From Hydractinia symbiolongicarpus (taxonomy: Eukaryota; Cnidaria; Hydrozoa; Anthoathecata; Hydractiniidae): a stretch of DNA of 64,000 nucleotides. This document shows, piece after piece, positions 12,573 to 23,726 of this stretch. The DNA is taken from assembly GCF_029227915.1 (NCBI RefSeq), contig NC_079876.1, forward strand, positions 1,676,001-1,740,000. The letters are read 5' to 3'. The notes under the pieces are model-generated. The model made no database searches, was not told the origin of the DNA, and was given only the letters and a program-made list of their open reading frames with translations. A program made the translations under genes and the position numbers. Positions within the stretch are counted from its first letter, which is position 1, and each line of letters starts with the position of its first letter.

Positions 12573-13792
12573 GTTTTCATTTTTGATGAGACGCTGAATA
12601 AAAGCAGTTTAATCGCCGGGAAACGAAAAACCTGCGATTTCCCTAAATCCCGGACTCGGCCCGTATAGTTGCATGTATACAAAGAAAGTACCCTGTGAGT
12701 AAACTCATTTCCAGAACGATTTTTTAAATTATTTTTTTCACCACTAAAACGCATAAGACTTGTAGTTTTTAAAAATGTTTTCATTTTTGATGAGACGCTT
12801 AATGAAAGAGGTTTAATCGCCGGAAAACGAAAACCCGCGATTTCCCGTAAATCCCGGGCTTGGCCCGTATAGTCGAATGTATACAAAGAAGGTACCCTGT
12901 GAGTAAACTCATTTCCAGAACGATTTTTTAAATTATTTTTTTCACCACCAAAACGCATAAGACTTGTAGTTTTTAAAAATGTTTTCATTTTTGATGAGAC
13001 GCTTAATAAAAGAGGTTTAATCGCCGGAAAACGAAAACCCGCGATTTCCCGTAAATCCCGGGCTTGGCCCGTATAGTCGAATGTATACAAAGAAGGTACC
13101 CTGTGAGTAAACTCATTTCCAGAACGATTTTTTAAATTAATTTTTTCACCACTAAAACGCATAAGACTTGTAGTTTTTAAAAATGTTTTCATTTTTGATG
13201 AGACGCTGAATAAAAGAAGTTTAATCGCCGGCAAACGAAAACCCGCGATTTCCCGTAAATCCCGGCCTGGCCCGTATAGTCAAAAGTATACAAAGAAAGT
13301 ACCCAGGGAGTAAACTCATTTCCCGAACGATTTTTTAAATTATTTTTTCACCACTAAAACGCATGAGACTTGTAGTTTTCAAAAATGTTTTCATTTTTGA
13401 TGAGACGCTTAATGAAAGAGGTTTAATCGCCGGAAAACGAAAACCCGCGATTTCCCGTAAATCCCGGGCTTGGCCCGTATAGTCGAATGTATACAAAGAA
13501 AGTACCCTGTGAGTAAACTCATTTCCAGAACGATTTTTTAAATTATTTTTTTCACCACTAAAACGCATAAGACTTGTAGTTTTTAAAAATGTTTTCATTT
13601 TTGATGAGACGCTGAATAAAAGAAGTTTAATCGCCGGCAAACGAAAACCCGCGATTTCCCGTAAATCCCGGCCTGGCCCGTATAGTCAAAAGTATACAAA
13701 GAAAGTACCCAGGGAGTAAACTCATTTCCCGAACGATTTTTTAAATTATTTTTTCACCACTAAAACGCATGAGACTTGTAGTTTTCAAAAAT
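12573..13792. repeat. 6-monomer higher-order repeat, copy 1 (1220 bp)
   Basis: Order: C 12573 (GAAAAACCTG, ATAGTTGCATG), A 12777, A2 12981 (CTTAATAAAAGAGG), B 13185, A 13387, B 13591. The first three spacings are each exactly 204 bp, which keeps one minus-strand reading frame open over 12521-13234. That frame follows from repeat length and is not a gene. Confidence 0.86.
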
Positions 13793-15011
13793 GTTTTCAT
13801 TTTTGATGAGACGCTGAATAAAAGCAGTTTAATCGCCGGGAAACGAAAAACCTGCGATTTCCCTAAATCCCGGACTCGGCCCGTATAGTTGCATGTATAC
13901 AAAGAAAGTACCCTGTGAGTAAACTCATTTCCAGAACGATTTTTTAAATTATTTTTTCACCACTAAAACGCATAAGACTTGTAGTTTTTAAAAATGTTTT
14001 CATTTTTGATGAGACGCTTAATGAAAGAGGTTTAATCGCCGGAAAACGAAAACCCGCGATTTCCCGTAAATCCCGGGCTTGGCCCGTATAGTCGAATGTA
14101 TACAAAGAAGGTACCCTGTGAGTAAACTCATTTCCAGAACGATTTTTTAAATTATTTTTTTCACCACCAAAACGCATAAGACTTGTAGTTTTTAAAAATG
14201 TTTTCATTTTTGATGAGACGCTTAATAAAAGAGGTTTAATCGCCGGAAAACGAAAACCCGCGATTTCCCGTAAATCCCGGGCTTGGCCCGTATAGTCGAA
14301 TGTATACAAAGAAGGTACCCTGTGAGTAAACTCATTTCCAGAAAGATTTTTTAAATTAATTTTTTCACCACTAAAACGCATAAGACTTGTAGTTTTTAAA
14401 AATGTTTTCATTTTTGATGAGACGCTGAATAAAAGAAGTTTAATCGCCGGCAAACGAAAACCCGCGATTTCCCGTAAATCCCGGCCTGGCCCGTATAGTC
14501 AAAAGTATACAAAGAAAGTACCCAGGGAGTAAACTCATTTCCCGAACGATTTTTTAAATTATTTTTTCACCACTAAAACGCATGAGACTTGTAGTTTTCA
14601 AAAATGTTTTCATTTTTGATGAGACGCTTAATGAAAGAGGTTTAATCGCCGGAAAACGAAAACCCGCGATTTCCCGTAAATCCCGGGCTTGGCCCGTATA
14701 GTCGAATGTATACAAAGAAAGTACCCTGTGAGTAAACTCATTTCCAGAACGATTTTTTAAATTATTTTTTTCACCACTAAAACGCATAAGACTTGTAGTT
14801 TTTAAAAATGTTTTCATTTTTGATGAGACGCTGAATAAAAGAAGTTTAATCGCCGGCAAACGAAAACCCGCGATTTCCCGTAAATCCCGGCCTGGCCCGT
14901 ATAGTCAAAAGTATACAAAGAAAGTACCCAGGGAGTAAACTCATTTCCCGAACGATTTTTTAAATTATTTTTTCACCACTAAAACGCATGAGACTTGTAG
15001 TTTTCAAAAAT
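13793..15011. repeat. 6-monomer higher-order repeat, copy 2 (1219 bp)
   Basis: C 13793, A 13996, A2 14200, B 14404, A 14606 and B 14810 repeat the previous unit with the same private variants (ATAGTTGCATG, CACCACCAAAACG, AAATTAATTTTTT). A small private difference is CCAGAAAGATT near 14338 against CCAGAACGATT in copy 1. Confidence 0.86.
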
Positions 15012-15417
15012 GTTTTCATTTTTGATGAGACGCTTAATGAAAGAGGTTTAATCGCCGGAAAACGAAAACCCGCGATTTCCCGTAAATCCCGGGCTTGGCC
15101 CGTATAGTCGAATGTATACAAAGAAAGTACCCTGTGAGTAAACTCATTTCCAGAACGATTTTTTAAATTATTTTTTTCACCACTAAAACGCATAAGACTT
15201 GTAGTTTTTAAAAATGTTTTCATTTTTGATGAGACGCTGAATAAAAGAAGTTTAATCGCCGGCAAACCAAAACCCGCGATTTCCCGTAAATCCCGGCTTG
15301 GCCCGTATAGTCAAAAGTATACAAAGAAAGTACCCAGGGAGTAAACTCATTTCCCGAACGATTTTTTAAATTATTTTTTCACCACTAAAACGCATGAGAC
15401 TTGTAGTTTTCAAAAAT
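15012..15417. repeat. Single A-B dimer (406 bp)
   Basis: A 15012 and B 15216 (CAAACC variant) form one further dimer after the second 6-monomer unit. The CAAACC B again precedes a D-type monomer, as at 11966-12168, so the right edge of block P' and this edge share the same string. Confidence 0.78.
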
Positions 15418-16837
15418 GTTTTCATTTTTGATGAGACGCTGAATAAAAGAAGTTTAATCGCCGGCAAACGAAAACCCGCGATTTCCCGTAAATCCCGGGC
15501 TTGGCACGTATAGTCGAATGTATACAAAGAAAGTACCCTGTGAGTAAACTCATTTCCAGAACGATTTTTTAAATTATTTTTTCACCACTAAAGCCCATGA
15601 GACTTGTAGTTTTTAAAAATGTTTTCATTTTTGATGAGACGCTGAATAAAAGAAGTTTAATCGCCGGCAAACGAAAACCCGCGATTTCCCGTAAATCCCG
15701 GCTTGGCCCGTATAGTCAAAAGTATACAAAGAAAGTACCCAGGGAGTAAACTCATTTCTCGAACGATATTTTAAATTATTTTTTCACCACTAAAACGCAT
15801 GAGACTTGTAGTTTTCAAAAATGTTTTCATTTTTGATGAGACGCTGAATAAAAGCAGTTTAATCGCCGGGAAACGAAAAACCTGCGATTTCCCTAAATCC
15901 CGGACTCGGCCCGTATAGTCGCATGTATACAAAGAAAGTACCCTGTGAGTAAACTCATTTCCAGAACGATTTTTTAAATTATTTTTTCACCACTAAAACG
16001 CATAAGACTTGTAGTTTTTAAAAATGTTTTCATTTTTGATGAGACGCTTAATGAAAGAGGTTTAATCGCCGGAAAACGAAAACCCGCGATTTCCCGTAAA
16101 TCCCGGGCTTGGCCCGTATAGTCGAATGTATACAAAGAAGGTACCCTGTGAGTAAACTCATTTCCAGAACGATTTTTTAAATTATTTTTTTCACCACCAA
16201 AACGCATAAGACTTGTAGTTTTTAAAAATGTTTTCATTTTTGATGAGACGTCGAATAAAAGAAGTTTAATCGCCAGGAAACGAAAACCCGCGATTTCCCG
16301 TAAATCCCGGCCTGGCCCGTATAGTCAAAAGTATACAAAGAAAGTACCCAGGGAGTAAACTCATTTCCCGAACGATTTTTTAAATTATTTTTTCACCACT
16401 AAAACGCATGAGACTTGTAGTTTTCAAAAATGTTTTCATTTTTGATGAGACGCTTAATGAAAGAGGTTTAATCGCCGGAAAACGAAAACCCGCGATTTCC
16501 CGTAAATCCAGGGCTTGGCCCGTATAGTCGAATGTATACAAAGAAAGTACCCTGTGAGTAAACTCATTTCCAGAACGAGTTTTAAAATTATTTTTTTCAC
16601 CACTAAAACGCATAAGACTTGTAGTTTTTAAAAATGTTTTCATTTTTGATGAGACGCTGAATAAAAGAAGTTTAATCGCCGGCAAACGAAAACCCGCGAT
16701 TTCCCGTAAATCCCGGCTTGGCCCGTATAGTCAAAAGTATACAAAGAAAGTACCCAGGGAGTAAACTCATTTCCCGAACGATTTTTTAAATTATTTTTTC
16801 ACCACTAAAACGCATGAGACTTGTAGTTTTCGAAAAT
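15418..16837. repeat. 7-monomer higher-order repeat, copy 1 (1420 bp)
   Basis: Order: D 15418, Bs 15621, C 15823, A 16026, B-variant 16230 (GACGTCGAATAAAAG, CGCCAGGAAACG), A 16432 (ATCCAGGGC, AACGAGTTTTAAAA), B 16636. The CGCCAGG and ATCCAGGGC variants are confined to this unit and its copy at 17243. Confidence 0.83.
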
Positions 16838-17242
16838 GTTTTCATTTTTGATGAGACGCTGAATAAAAGAAGTTTAATCGCCGGCAAACGAAAACCCGCG
16901 ATTTCCCGTAAATCCCGGGCTTGGCACGTATAGTCGAATGTATACAAAGAAAGTACCCTGTGAGTAAACTCATTTCCAGAACGATTTTTTAAATTATTTT
17001 TTCACCACTAAAGCCCATGAGACTTGTAGTTTTTAAAAATGTTTTCATTTTTGATGAGACGCTGAATAAAAGAAGTTTAATCGCCGGCAAACGAAAACCC
17101 GCGATTTCCCGTAAATCCCGGCCTGGCCCGTATAGTCAAAAGTATACAAAGAAAGTACCCAGGGAGTAAACTCATTTCCCGAACGATTTTTTAAATTATT
17201 TTTTCACCACTAAAACGCATGAGACTTGTAGTTTTCAAAAAT
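16838..17242. repeat. D-B dimer between two 7-monomer units
   Basis: D 16838 is preceded by TTTTCGAAAATG, and B 17041 has CCCGGCCTGGCCCG. With the flanking units this makes a 9-monomer period of 1825 bp, seen between A 16026 and A 17851. Confidence 0.78.
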
Positions 17243-18662
17243 GTTTTCATTTTTGATGAGACGCTGAATAAAAGAAGTTTAATCGCCGGCAAACGAAAAC
17301 CCGCGATTTCCCGTAAATCCCGGGCTTGGCACGTATAGTCGAATGTATACAAAGAAAGTACCCTGTGAGTAAACTCATTTCCAGAACGATTTTTTAAATT
17401 ATTTTTTCACCACTAAAGCCCATGAGACTTGTAGTTTTTAAAAATGTTTTCATTTTTGATGAGACGCTGAATAAAAGAAGTTTAATCGCCGGCAAACGAA
17501 AACCCGCGATTTCCCGTAAATCCCGGCTTGGCCCGTATAGTCAAAAGTATACAAAGAAAGTACCCAGGGAGTAAACTCATTTCTCGAACGATATTTTAAA
17601 TTATTTTTTCACCACTAAAACGCATGAGACTTGTAGTTTTCAAAAATGTTTTCATTTTTGATGAGACGCTGAATAAAAGCAGTTTAATCGCCGGGAAACG
17701 AAAAACCTGCGATTTCCCTAAATCCCGGACTCGGCCCGTATAGTCGCATGTATACAAAGAAAGTACCCTGTGAGTAAACTCATTTCCAGAACGATTTTTT
17801 AAATTATTTTTTCACCACTAAAACGCATAAGACTTGTAGTTTTTAAAAATGTTTTCATTTTTGATGAGACGCTTAATGAAAGAGGTTTAATCGCCGGAAA
17901 ACGAAAACCCGCGATTTCCCGTAAATCCCGGGCTTGGCCCGTATAGTCGAATGTATACAAAGAAGGTACCCTGTGAGTAAACTCATTTCCAGAACGATTT
18001 TTTAAATTATTTTTTTCACCACCAAAACGCATAAGACTTGTAGTTTTTAAAAATGTTTTCATTTTTGATGAGACGCTGAATAAAAGAAGTTTAATCGCCA
18101 GGAAACGAAAACCCGCGATTTCCCGTAAATCCCGGCCTGGCCCGTATAGTCAAAAGTATACAAAGAAAGTACCCAGGGAGTAAACTCATTTCCCGAACGA
18201 TTTTTTAAATTATTTTTTCACCACTAAAACGCATGAGACTTGTAGTTTTCAAAAATGTTTTCATTTTTGATGAGACGCTTAATGAAAGAGGTTTAATCGC
18301 CGGAAAACGAAAACCCGCGATTTCCCGTAAATCCAGGGCTTGGCCCGTATAGTCGAATGTATACAAAGAAAGTACCCTGTGAGTAAACTCATTTCCAGAA
18401 CGAGTTTTTAAATTATTTTTTTCACCACTAAAACGCATAAGACTTGTAGTTTTTAAAAATGTTTTCATTTTTGATGAGACGCTGAATAAAAGAAGTTTAA
18501 TCGCCGGCAAACGAAAACCCGCGATTTCCCGTAAATCCCGGCTTGGCCCGTATAGTCAAAAGTGTACAAAGAAAGTACCCAGGGAGTAAACTCATTTCCC
18601 GAACGATTTTTTAAATTATTTTTTCACCACTAAAACGCATGAGACTTGTAGTTTTCGAAAAT
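17243..18662. repeat. 7-monomer higher-order repeat, copy 2 (1420 bp)
   Basis: D 17243, Bs 17446, C 17648, A 17851, B-variant 18055 (CGCCAGG but with the ordinary GACGCTGAAT head), A 18257 (ATCCAGGGC, AACGAGTTTTTAAA), B 18461. It differs from the unit at 15418 by a few substitutions, for example GTGTACAAAG at 18563. Confidence 0.83.
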
Positions 18663-19270
18663 GCTTTCATTTTTGATGAGACGCTGAATAAAAGAAGTTT
18701 AATCGCCGGCAAACGAAAACCCGCGATTTCCCGTAAATCCCGGGCTTGGCACGTATAGTCGAATGTATACAAAGAAAGTACCCTGTGAGTAAACTCATTT
18801 CCAGAACGATTTTTTAAATTATTTTTTCACCACTAAAGCCCATGAGACTTGTAGTTTTTAAAAATGTTTTCATTTTTGATGAGACGCTGAATAAAAGAAG
18901 TTTAATCGCCGGCAAACGAAAACCCGCAATTTCCCGTAAATCCCGGCTTGGCCCGTATAGTCAAAAGTATACAAAGAAAGTACCCAGGGAGTAAACTCAT
19001 TTCTCGAACGATATTTTAAATTATTTCTTCACCACTAAAACGCATGAGACTTGTAGTTTTCAAAAATGTTTTCATTTTTGATGAGACGCTGAATAAAAGC
19101 AGTTTAATCGCCGGGAAACGAAAACCTGCGATTTCCCTAAATCCCGGGCTTGGCCCGTATAGTCGAATGTATACAAAGAAAGTACCCTGTGAGTAAACTC
19201 ATTTCCAGAACGATTTTTTAAATTATTTTTTTCACCACTAAAACGCATAAGACTTGTAGTTTTTAAAAAT
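18663..19270. repeat. Partial 7-monomer unit ending in a C/A hybrid monomer
   Basis: D 18663 (GCTTTCAT in place of GTTTTCAT), Bs 18866 (CCCGCAATT, TTATTTCTTCACC) and a monomer at 19068 that starts as C (AAAAGCAG, ACCTGCG, CCCTAAAT). The latter continues as A (GGGCTTGGCCCG, TCGAATG, CCCTGTG). The switch falls in the shared AAATCCCGG segment. Confidence 0.75.
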
Positions 19271-20891
19271 GTTTTCATTTTTGATGAGACGCTGAATAAA
19301 AGAAGTTTAATCGCCGGCAAACGAAAACCCGCGATTTCCCGTAAATCCCGGCTTGGCCCGTATAGTCAAAAGTATACAAAGAAAGTACCCAGGGAGTAAA
19401 CTCATTTCCCGAACGATTTTTAAAATTATTTTTTCACCACTAAAACGCATGAGACTTGTAGTTTTAAAAAATGTTTTCATTTTTGATGAGACGCTGAATA
19501 AAAGAAGTTTAATCGCCGGCAAACGAAAACCCGCGATTTCCCGTAAATCCCGGGCTTGGCACGTATAGTCGAATGTATACAAAGAAAGTACCCTGTGAGT
19601 AAACTCATTTCCAGAACGATTTTTTAAATTATTTTTTCACCACTAAAGCCCATGAGACTTGTAGTTTTTAAAAATGTTTTCATTTTTGATGAGACGCTGA
19701 ATAAAAGAAGTTTAACCGCCTGCAAACGAAAACCCGCGATTTCCCGTAAATCCCGGCTTGGCCCGTATAGTCAAAAGTATACAAAGAAAGTACCCAGGGA
19801 GTAAAATCATTTCCCGAACGATTTTTTAAATTATTTTTTCACCACTAAAACGCATGAGACTTGTAGTTTTCAAAAATGTTTTCATTTTTGATGAGACGCT
19901 GAATAAAAGAAGTTTAATCGCCGGCAAACGAAAACCCGCGATTTCCCGTAAATCCCGGGCTTGGCCCGTATAGTGAAAAGTATACAAAGAAAGTACCCAG
20001 GGAGTAAACTCATTTCCCGAACGATTTTTTATATTATTTTTTTACCACTAAACGCATGAGACTTGTAGTTTTCGAAAATATTTGCATATTTGATGGGACG
20101 CTGAATAAAAGAAGTTTAATCGCTGGCAAACGAAAATCCGCGATTTCCCGTAAATCCCGGCCTCGGCCCGTATAGTTAAAAGTATACAAAGAAAGTGCCC
20201 AGGGAGTAAACTCATTTCCCGAACGATTTTTTAAATTATTTTTTCACCACTAAAACGCATGAGACTTGTAGTTTTCAAAAGTGTTTTCATTTTTGATGAG
20301 ACGCTTAATGAAAGAAGTTTAATCGCCGGCAAACGAAATCCCGCGTTTTCCCGTAAATCCGGGGCTTGGCCCGTATAGTCGAATGTATACAAAGAAAGTA
20401 CCCAGGGAGTAAACTCATTTTTAACACGATTTTTTAAATTTTTTTTTCACCACTAAAACGTATGAGACTTGTAGTTTTCAAAAATGTTTTCATTTTTAAT
20501 GAGACGCTTAATGAAAGAGGTTTAATCGCCGGAAAACGAAAACCCGCGATTTCCCGTAATTCCCGGGCTTTGCCCGTATAGTCGAATGTATACAAAGAAG
20601 GTACCCTGTGAGTAAACTCATTTCCAGAACGATTTTTTAAATTATTTTTTTCACCACTAAAACGCATAAGACTTGTAGTTTTTAAAAATGTTTTCATTTT
20701 TGATGAGACGCTGAATAAAAGAAGTTTAATCGCCGGCAAACGAAAACCCGCGATTTCCCGTAAATCCCGGCTTGGCCCGTATAGTCAAAAGTATACAAAG
20801 AAAGTACCCAGGGAGTAAACTCATTTCCCGAACGATTTTTTAAATTATTTTTTCACCACTAAAACGCATGAGACTTGTAGTTTTCGAAAAT
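19271..20891. repeat. Mosaic of eight monomers including one divergent X-type
   Basis: Starts near 19271 (B), 19473 (D), 19676 (B with AACCGCCTGC), 19878 (B/D hybrid, TAGTGAAAAG), 20081 (X-type), 20283 (O-like, TTTTTAACACG), 20486 (A, TTTTTAATGAG) and 20690 (B). I found no higher-order period inside this stretch. Private substitutions are more frequent here than in neighbouring blocks, which suggests an older segment that has escaped recent homogenisation. Confidence 0.7.
20023..20282. repeat. Divergent X-type monomer (early form)
   Basis: This stretch carries TTTTATATTATTTTTTTACC, CACTAAACGC (one A short), AATATTTGCATATTTG, GATGGGACG, CGCTGGCAAACG, AAAATCCGCG and CTCGGCCCG. Most of these recur only in the X monomers of 43-61 kb. 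Here the monomer keeps ATGAGACTTG where the later X has ATGAGCCTTG, and TTTGCAT where the later X has TTTTCAT. Confidence 0.8.
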
Positions 20892-22308
20892 GTTTTCATT
20901 TTTGATGAGACGCTGAATAAAAGAAGTTTAATCGCCGGCAAACGAAAACCCGCGATTTCCCGTAAATCCCGGGCTTGGCACGTATAGTCGAATGTATACA
21001 AAGAAAGTACCCTGTGAGTAAACTCATTTCCAGAACGATTTTTTAAATTATTTTTTCACCACTAAAGCCCATGAGACTTGTAGTTTTTAAAAATGTTTTC
21101 ATTTTTGATGAGACGCTGAATAAAAGAAGTTTAATCGCCGGCAAACGAAAACCCGCAATTTCCCGTAAATCCCGGCTTGGCCCGTATAGTCAAAAGTATA
21201 CAAAGAAAGTACCCAGGGAGTAAACTCATTTCTCGAACGATATTTTAAATTATTTCTTCACCACTAAAACGCATGAGACTTGTAGTTTTCAAAAATGTTT
21301 TCATTTTTGATGAGACGCTGAATAAAAGCAGTTTAATCGCCGGGAAACGAAAACCTGCGATTTCCCTAAATCTCGGACTCGGCCCGTATAGTCGCATGTA
21401 TACAAAGAAAGTACCCTGTGAGTAAACTCATTTCCAGAACGATTTTTTAAATTATTTTTTCACCACTAAAACGCATAAGACTTGTAGTTTTTAAAAATGT
21501 TTTCATTTTTGATGAGACGCTAAATAAAAGAAGTTTAATCGCCGGCAAACGCAAACCCGCGATTTCCCGTAAATCCCGGGCTTGGCCCGTATAGTCAAAA
21601 GTATACAAAGAAAGTACCCAGGGAGTAAACTCATTTCCCGAACGATTTTTTAAATCATTTTTCACCACTAAAACGCATGAGACTTGTAGTTTTCAAAAAT
21701 GTTTTCATTTTTGATGAGACGCTTAATGAAAGAGGTTTAATCGCCGGCAAACGAAATCCCGCGTTTTCCCGTAAATCCGGGGCTTGGCCCGTATAGTCGA
21801 ATGTATACAAAGAAAGTACCGAGCGAGTAAACTCATTTCCCGAACGATTTTTTAATTTTTTTTTTCACCACTAATACGCATGAGACTTGTAGTTTTCAAA
21901 AATGTTTTCATTTATGATGAGACGCTTAATGAAAGAGGTTTAATCGCCGGAAAACGAAAACCCGCGATTTCCCGTAAATCCCGGGCTTGGCCCGTATAGT
22001 CGAATGTATTCAAAGAAAGTACCCTGTGAGTAAACTCATTTCCAGAACGATTTTTTAAATTATTTTTTCACCACTAAAACACACAAGACTTGTAGTTTTT
22101 AAAAATGTTTTCATTTTTGATGAGACGCTGAATAAAAGAAGTTTAATCGCCGGCAAACGAGAACCCGCGATTTCCCGTAAATCCCGGCTTGGCCCGTATA
22201 GTCAAAAGTATACAAAGAAAGTACCCAGGGAGTAAACTCATTTCCCGAACGATTTTTTAAATTATTTTTTCACCACTAAAACGCATGAGACTTGTAGTTT
22301 TCAAAAAT
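20892..22308. repeat. Seven monomers: D-Bs-C duplicated from 18.7 kb, then Q, O, A, B
   Basis: D 20892, Bs 21095 and C 21297 match 18663-19270 at a constant 2229 bp offset. Shared rare variants are CCCGCAATT (18923 and 21152) and TTATTTCTTCACC (19021 and 21250). Then follow Q 21499 (CTAAATAAAAG), O 21701 (CCGAGCGAG), A 21904 (TTTATGATGAG, GTATTCAAAG) and B 22107 (GAGAACCC). C here is complete (CTCGGACTCGG, TCGCATG), whereas the partner at 19068 is a hybrid. Confidence 0.78.
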
Positions 22309-23118
22309 GTTTTCATTTTTGATGAGACGCTGAATAAAAGAAGTTTAATCGCCGGCAAACGAAAACCCGCGATTTCCCGTAAATCCCGGGCTTGGCACGT
22401 ATAGTCGAATGTATACAAAGAAAGTACCCAGGGAGTAAACTCATTTTCCGAACGATTTTTTAAATTATTTTTTCACCACTAAAACACATGAGACTTGTAG
22501 TTTTCAAAAATGATTTCAATTTTGATGAGACGCTGAATAAAAGCAGTTTAATCGCCGGCAAACGAAAACCTGCGATTTCCCTAAATCCCGGACTCGGCCC
22601 GTATAGTCAAAAGTATACAAAGAAAGTACCCAGGGAGTAAACTCATTTCCAGAACGATTTTTTAAATTATTTTTTCACCACTAAAACGCATAAGACTTGT
22701 AGTTTTTAAAAATGTTTTCATTTTTGATGAGACGCTCAATAAAAGAAGTTTAATCGCCGACAAACGAAAACCCGCGATTTCCCGTAAATCCCGGACTTGG
22801 CCCGTATAGTCAAAAGTATACAAAGAAAGTACCCAGGGAGTAAACTCATTTCCCGAACGATTTTTTAAATTATTTTTTCACCACTAAAACGCATGAGACT
22901 TGTAGTTTTTAAAAATGTTTTCATTTTTGATGAGACGCTGAATAAAAGAAGTTTAATCGCCGGCAAACGAAAACCCGCGATTTCCCGTAAATCCCGGCTT
23001 GGCCCGTATAGTCAAAAGTATACAAAGAAAGTACCCAGGGAGTAAACTCATTTCCCGAACGATTTTTTAAATTATTTTTTCACCACTAAAACGCATGAGA
23101 CTTGTAGTTTTCAAAAAT
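22309..23118. repeat. 4-monomer higher-order repeat J-K-L-B, copy 1 (810 bp)
   Basis: J 22309 (CTTGGCACG, TTTTCCGAACG), K 22512 (starts GATTTCAATTTTG), L 22714 (CTCAATAAAAG, GACAAACG, CGGACTTGG), B 22917. The K start breaks the usual GTTTTCAT, giving a good marker that repeats 810 bp later. Confidence 0.84.
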
Positions 23119-23726
23119 GTTTTCATTTTTGATGAGACGCTGAATAAAAGAAGTTTAATCGCCGGCAAACGAAAACCCGCGATTTCCCGTAAATCCCGGG
23201 CTTGGCACGTATAGTCGAATGTATACAAAGAAAGTACCCAGGGAGTAAACTCATTTTCCGAACGATTTTTTAAATTATTTTTTCACCACTAAAACGCATG
23301 AGACTTGTAGTTTTCAAAAATGATTTCATTTTTGATGAGACGCTGAATAAAAGCAGTTTAATCGCCGGCAAACGAAAACCTGCGATTTCCCTAAATCCCG
23401 GACTCGGCCCGTATAGTCAAAAGTATACAAAGAAAGTACCCAGGGAGTAAACTCATTTCCAGAACGATTTTTTAAATTATTTTTTCACCACTAAAACGCA
23501 TAAGACTTGTAGTTTTTAAAAATGTTTTCATTTTTGATGAGACGCTCAATAAAAGAAGTTTAATCGCCGACAAACGAAAACCCGCGATTTCCCGTAAATC
23601 CCGGACTTGGCCCGTATAGTCAAAAGTATACAAAGAAAGTACCCAGGGAGTAAACTCATTTCCCGAACGATTTTTTAAATTATTTTTTCACCACTAAAAC
23701 GCATGAGACTTGTAGTTTTTAAAAAT
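23119..23726. repeat. 4-monomer higher-order repeat, copy 2, three monomers (J, K, L)
   Basis: J 23119, K 23322 (GATTTCATTTTTG) and L 23524 repeat the previous unit. The expected B is replaced by an N-type monomer at 23727. A third J-K-L copy lies at 28793-29400, where K starts GATTTCTTTTTTG. Confidence 0.82.

Noticed and set aside
1977-21668. Many minus-strand open frames of 73-237 codons, including repeated 101-codon ones, in the left third
   Set aside because: They are copies of the same satellite text. They persist only where neighbouring monomers sum to a multiple of 3 (204 bp A-type), have no family similarity that I recognise and are broken by 1 bp length changes in most monomers.
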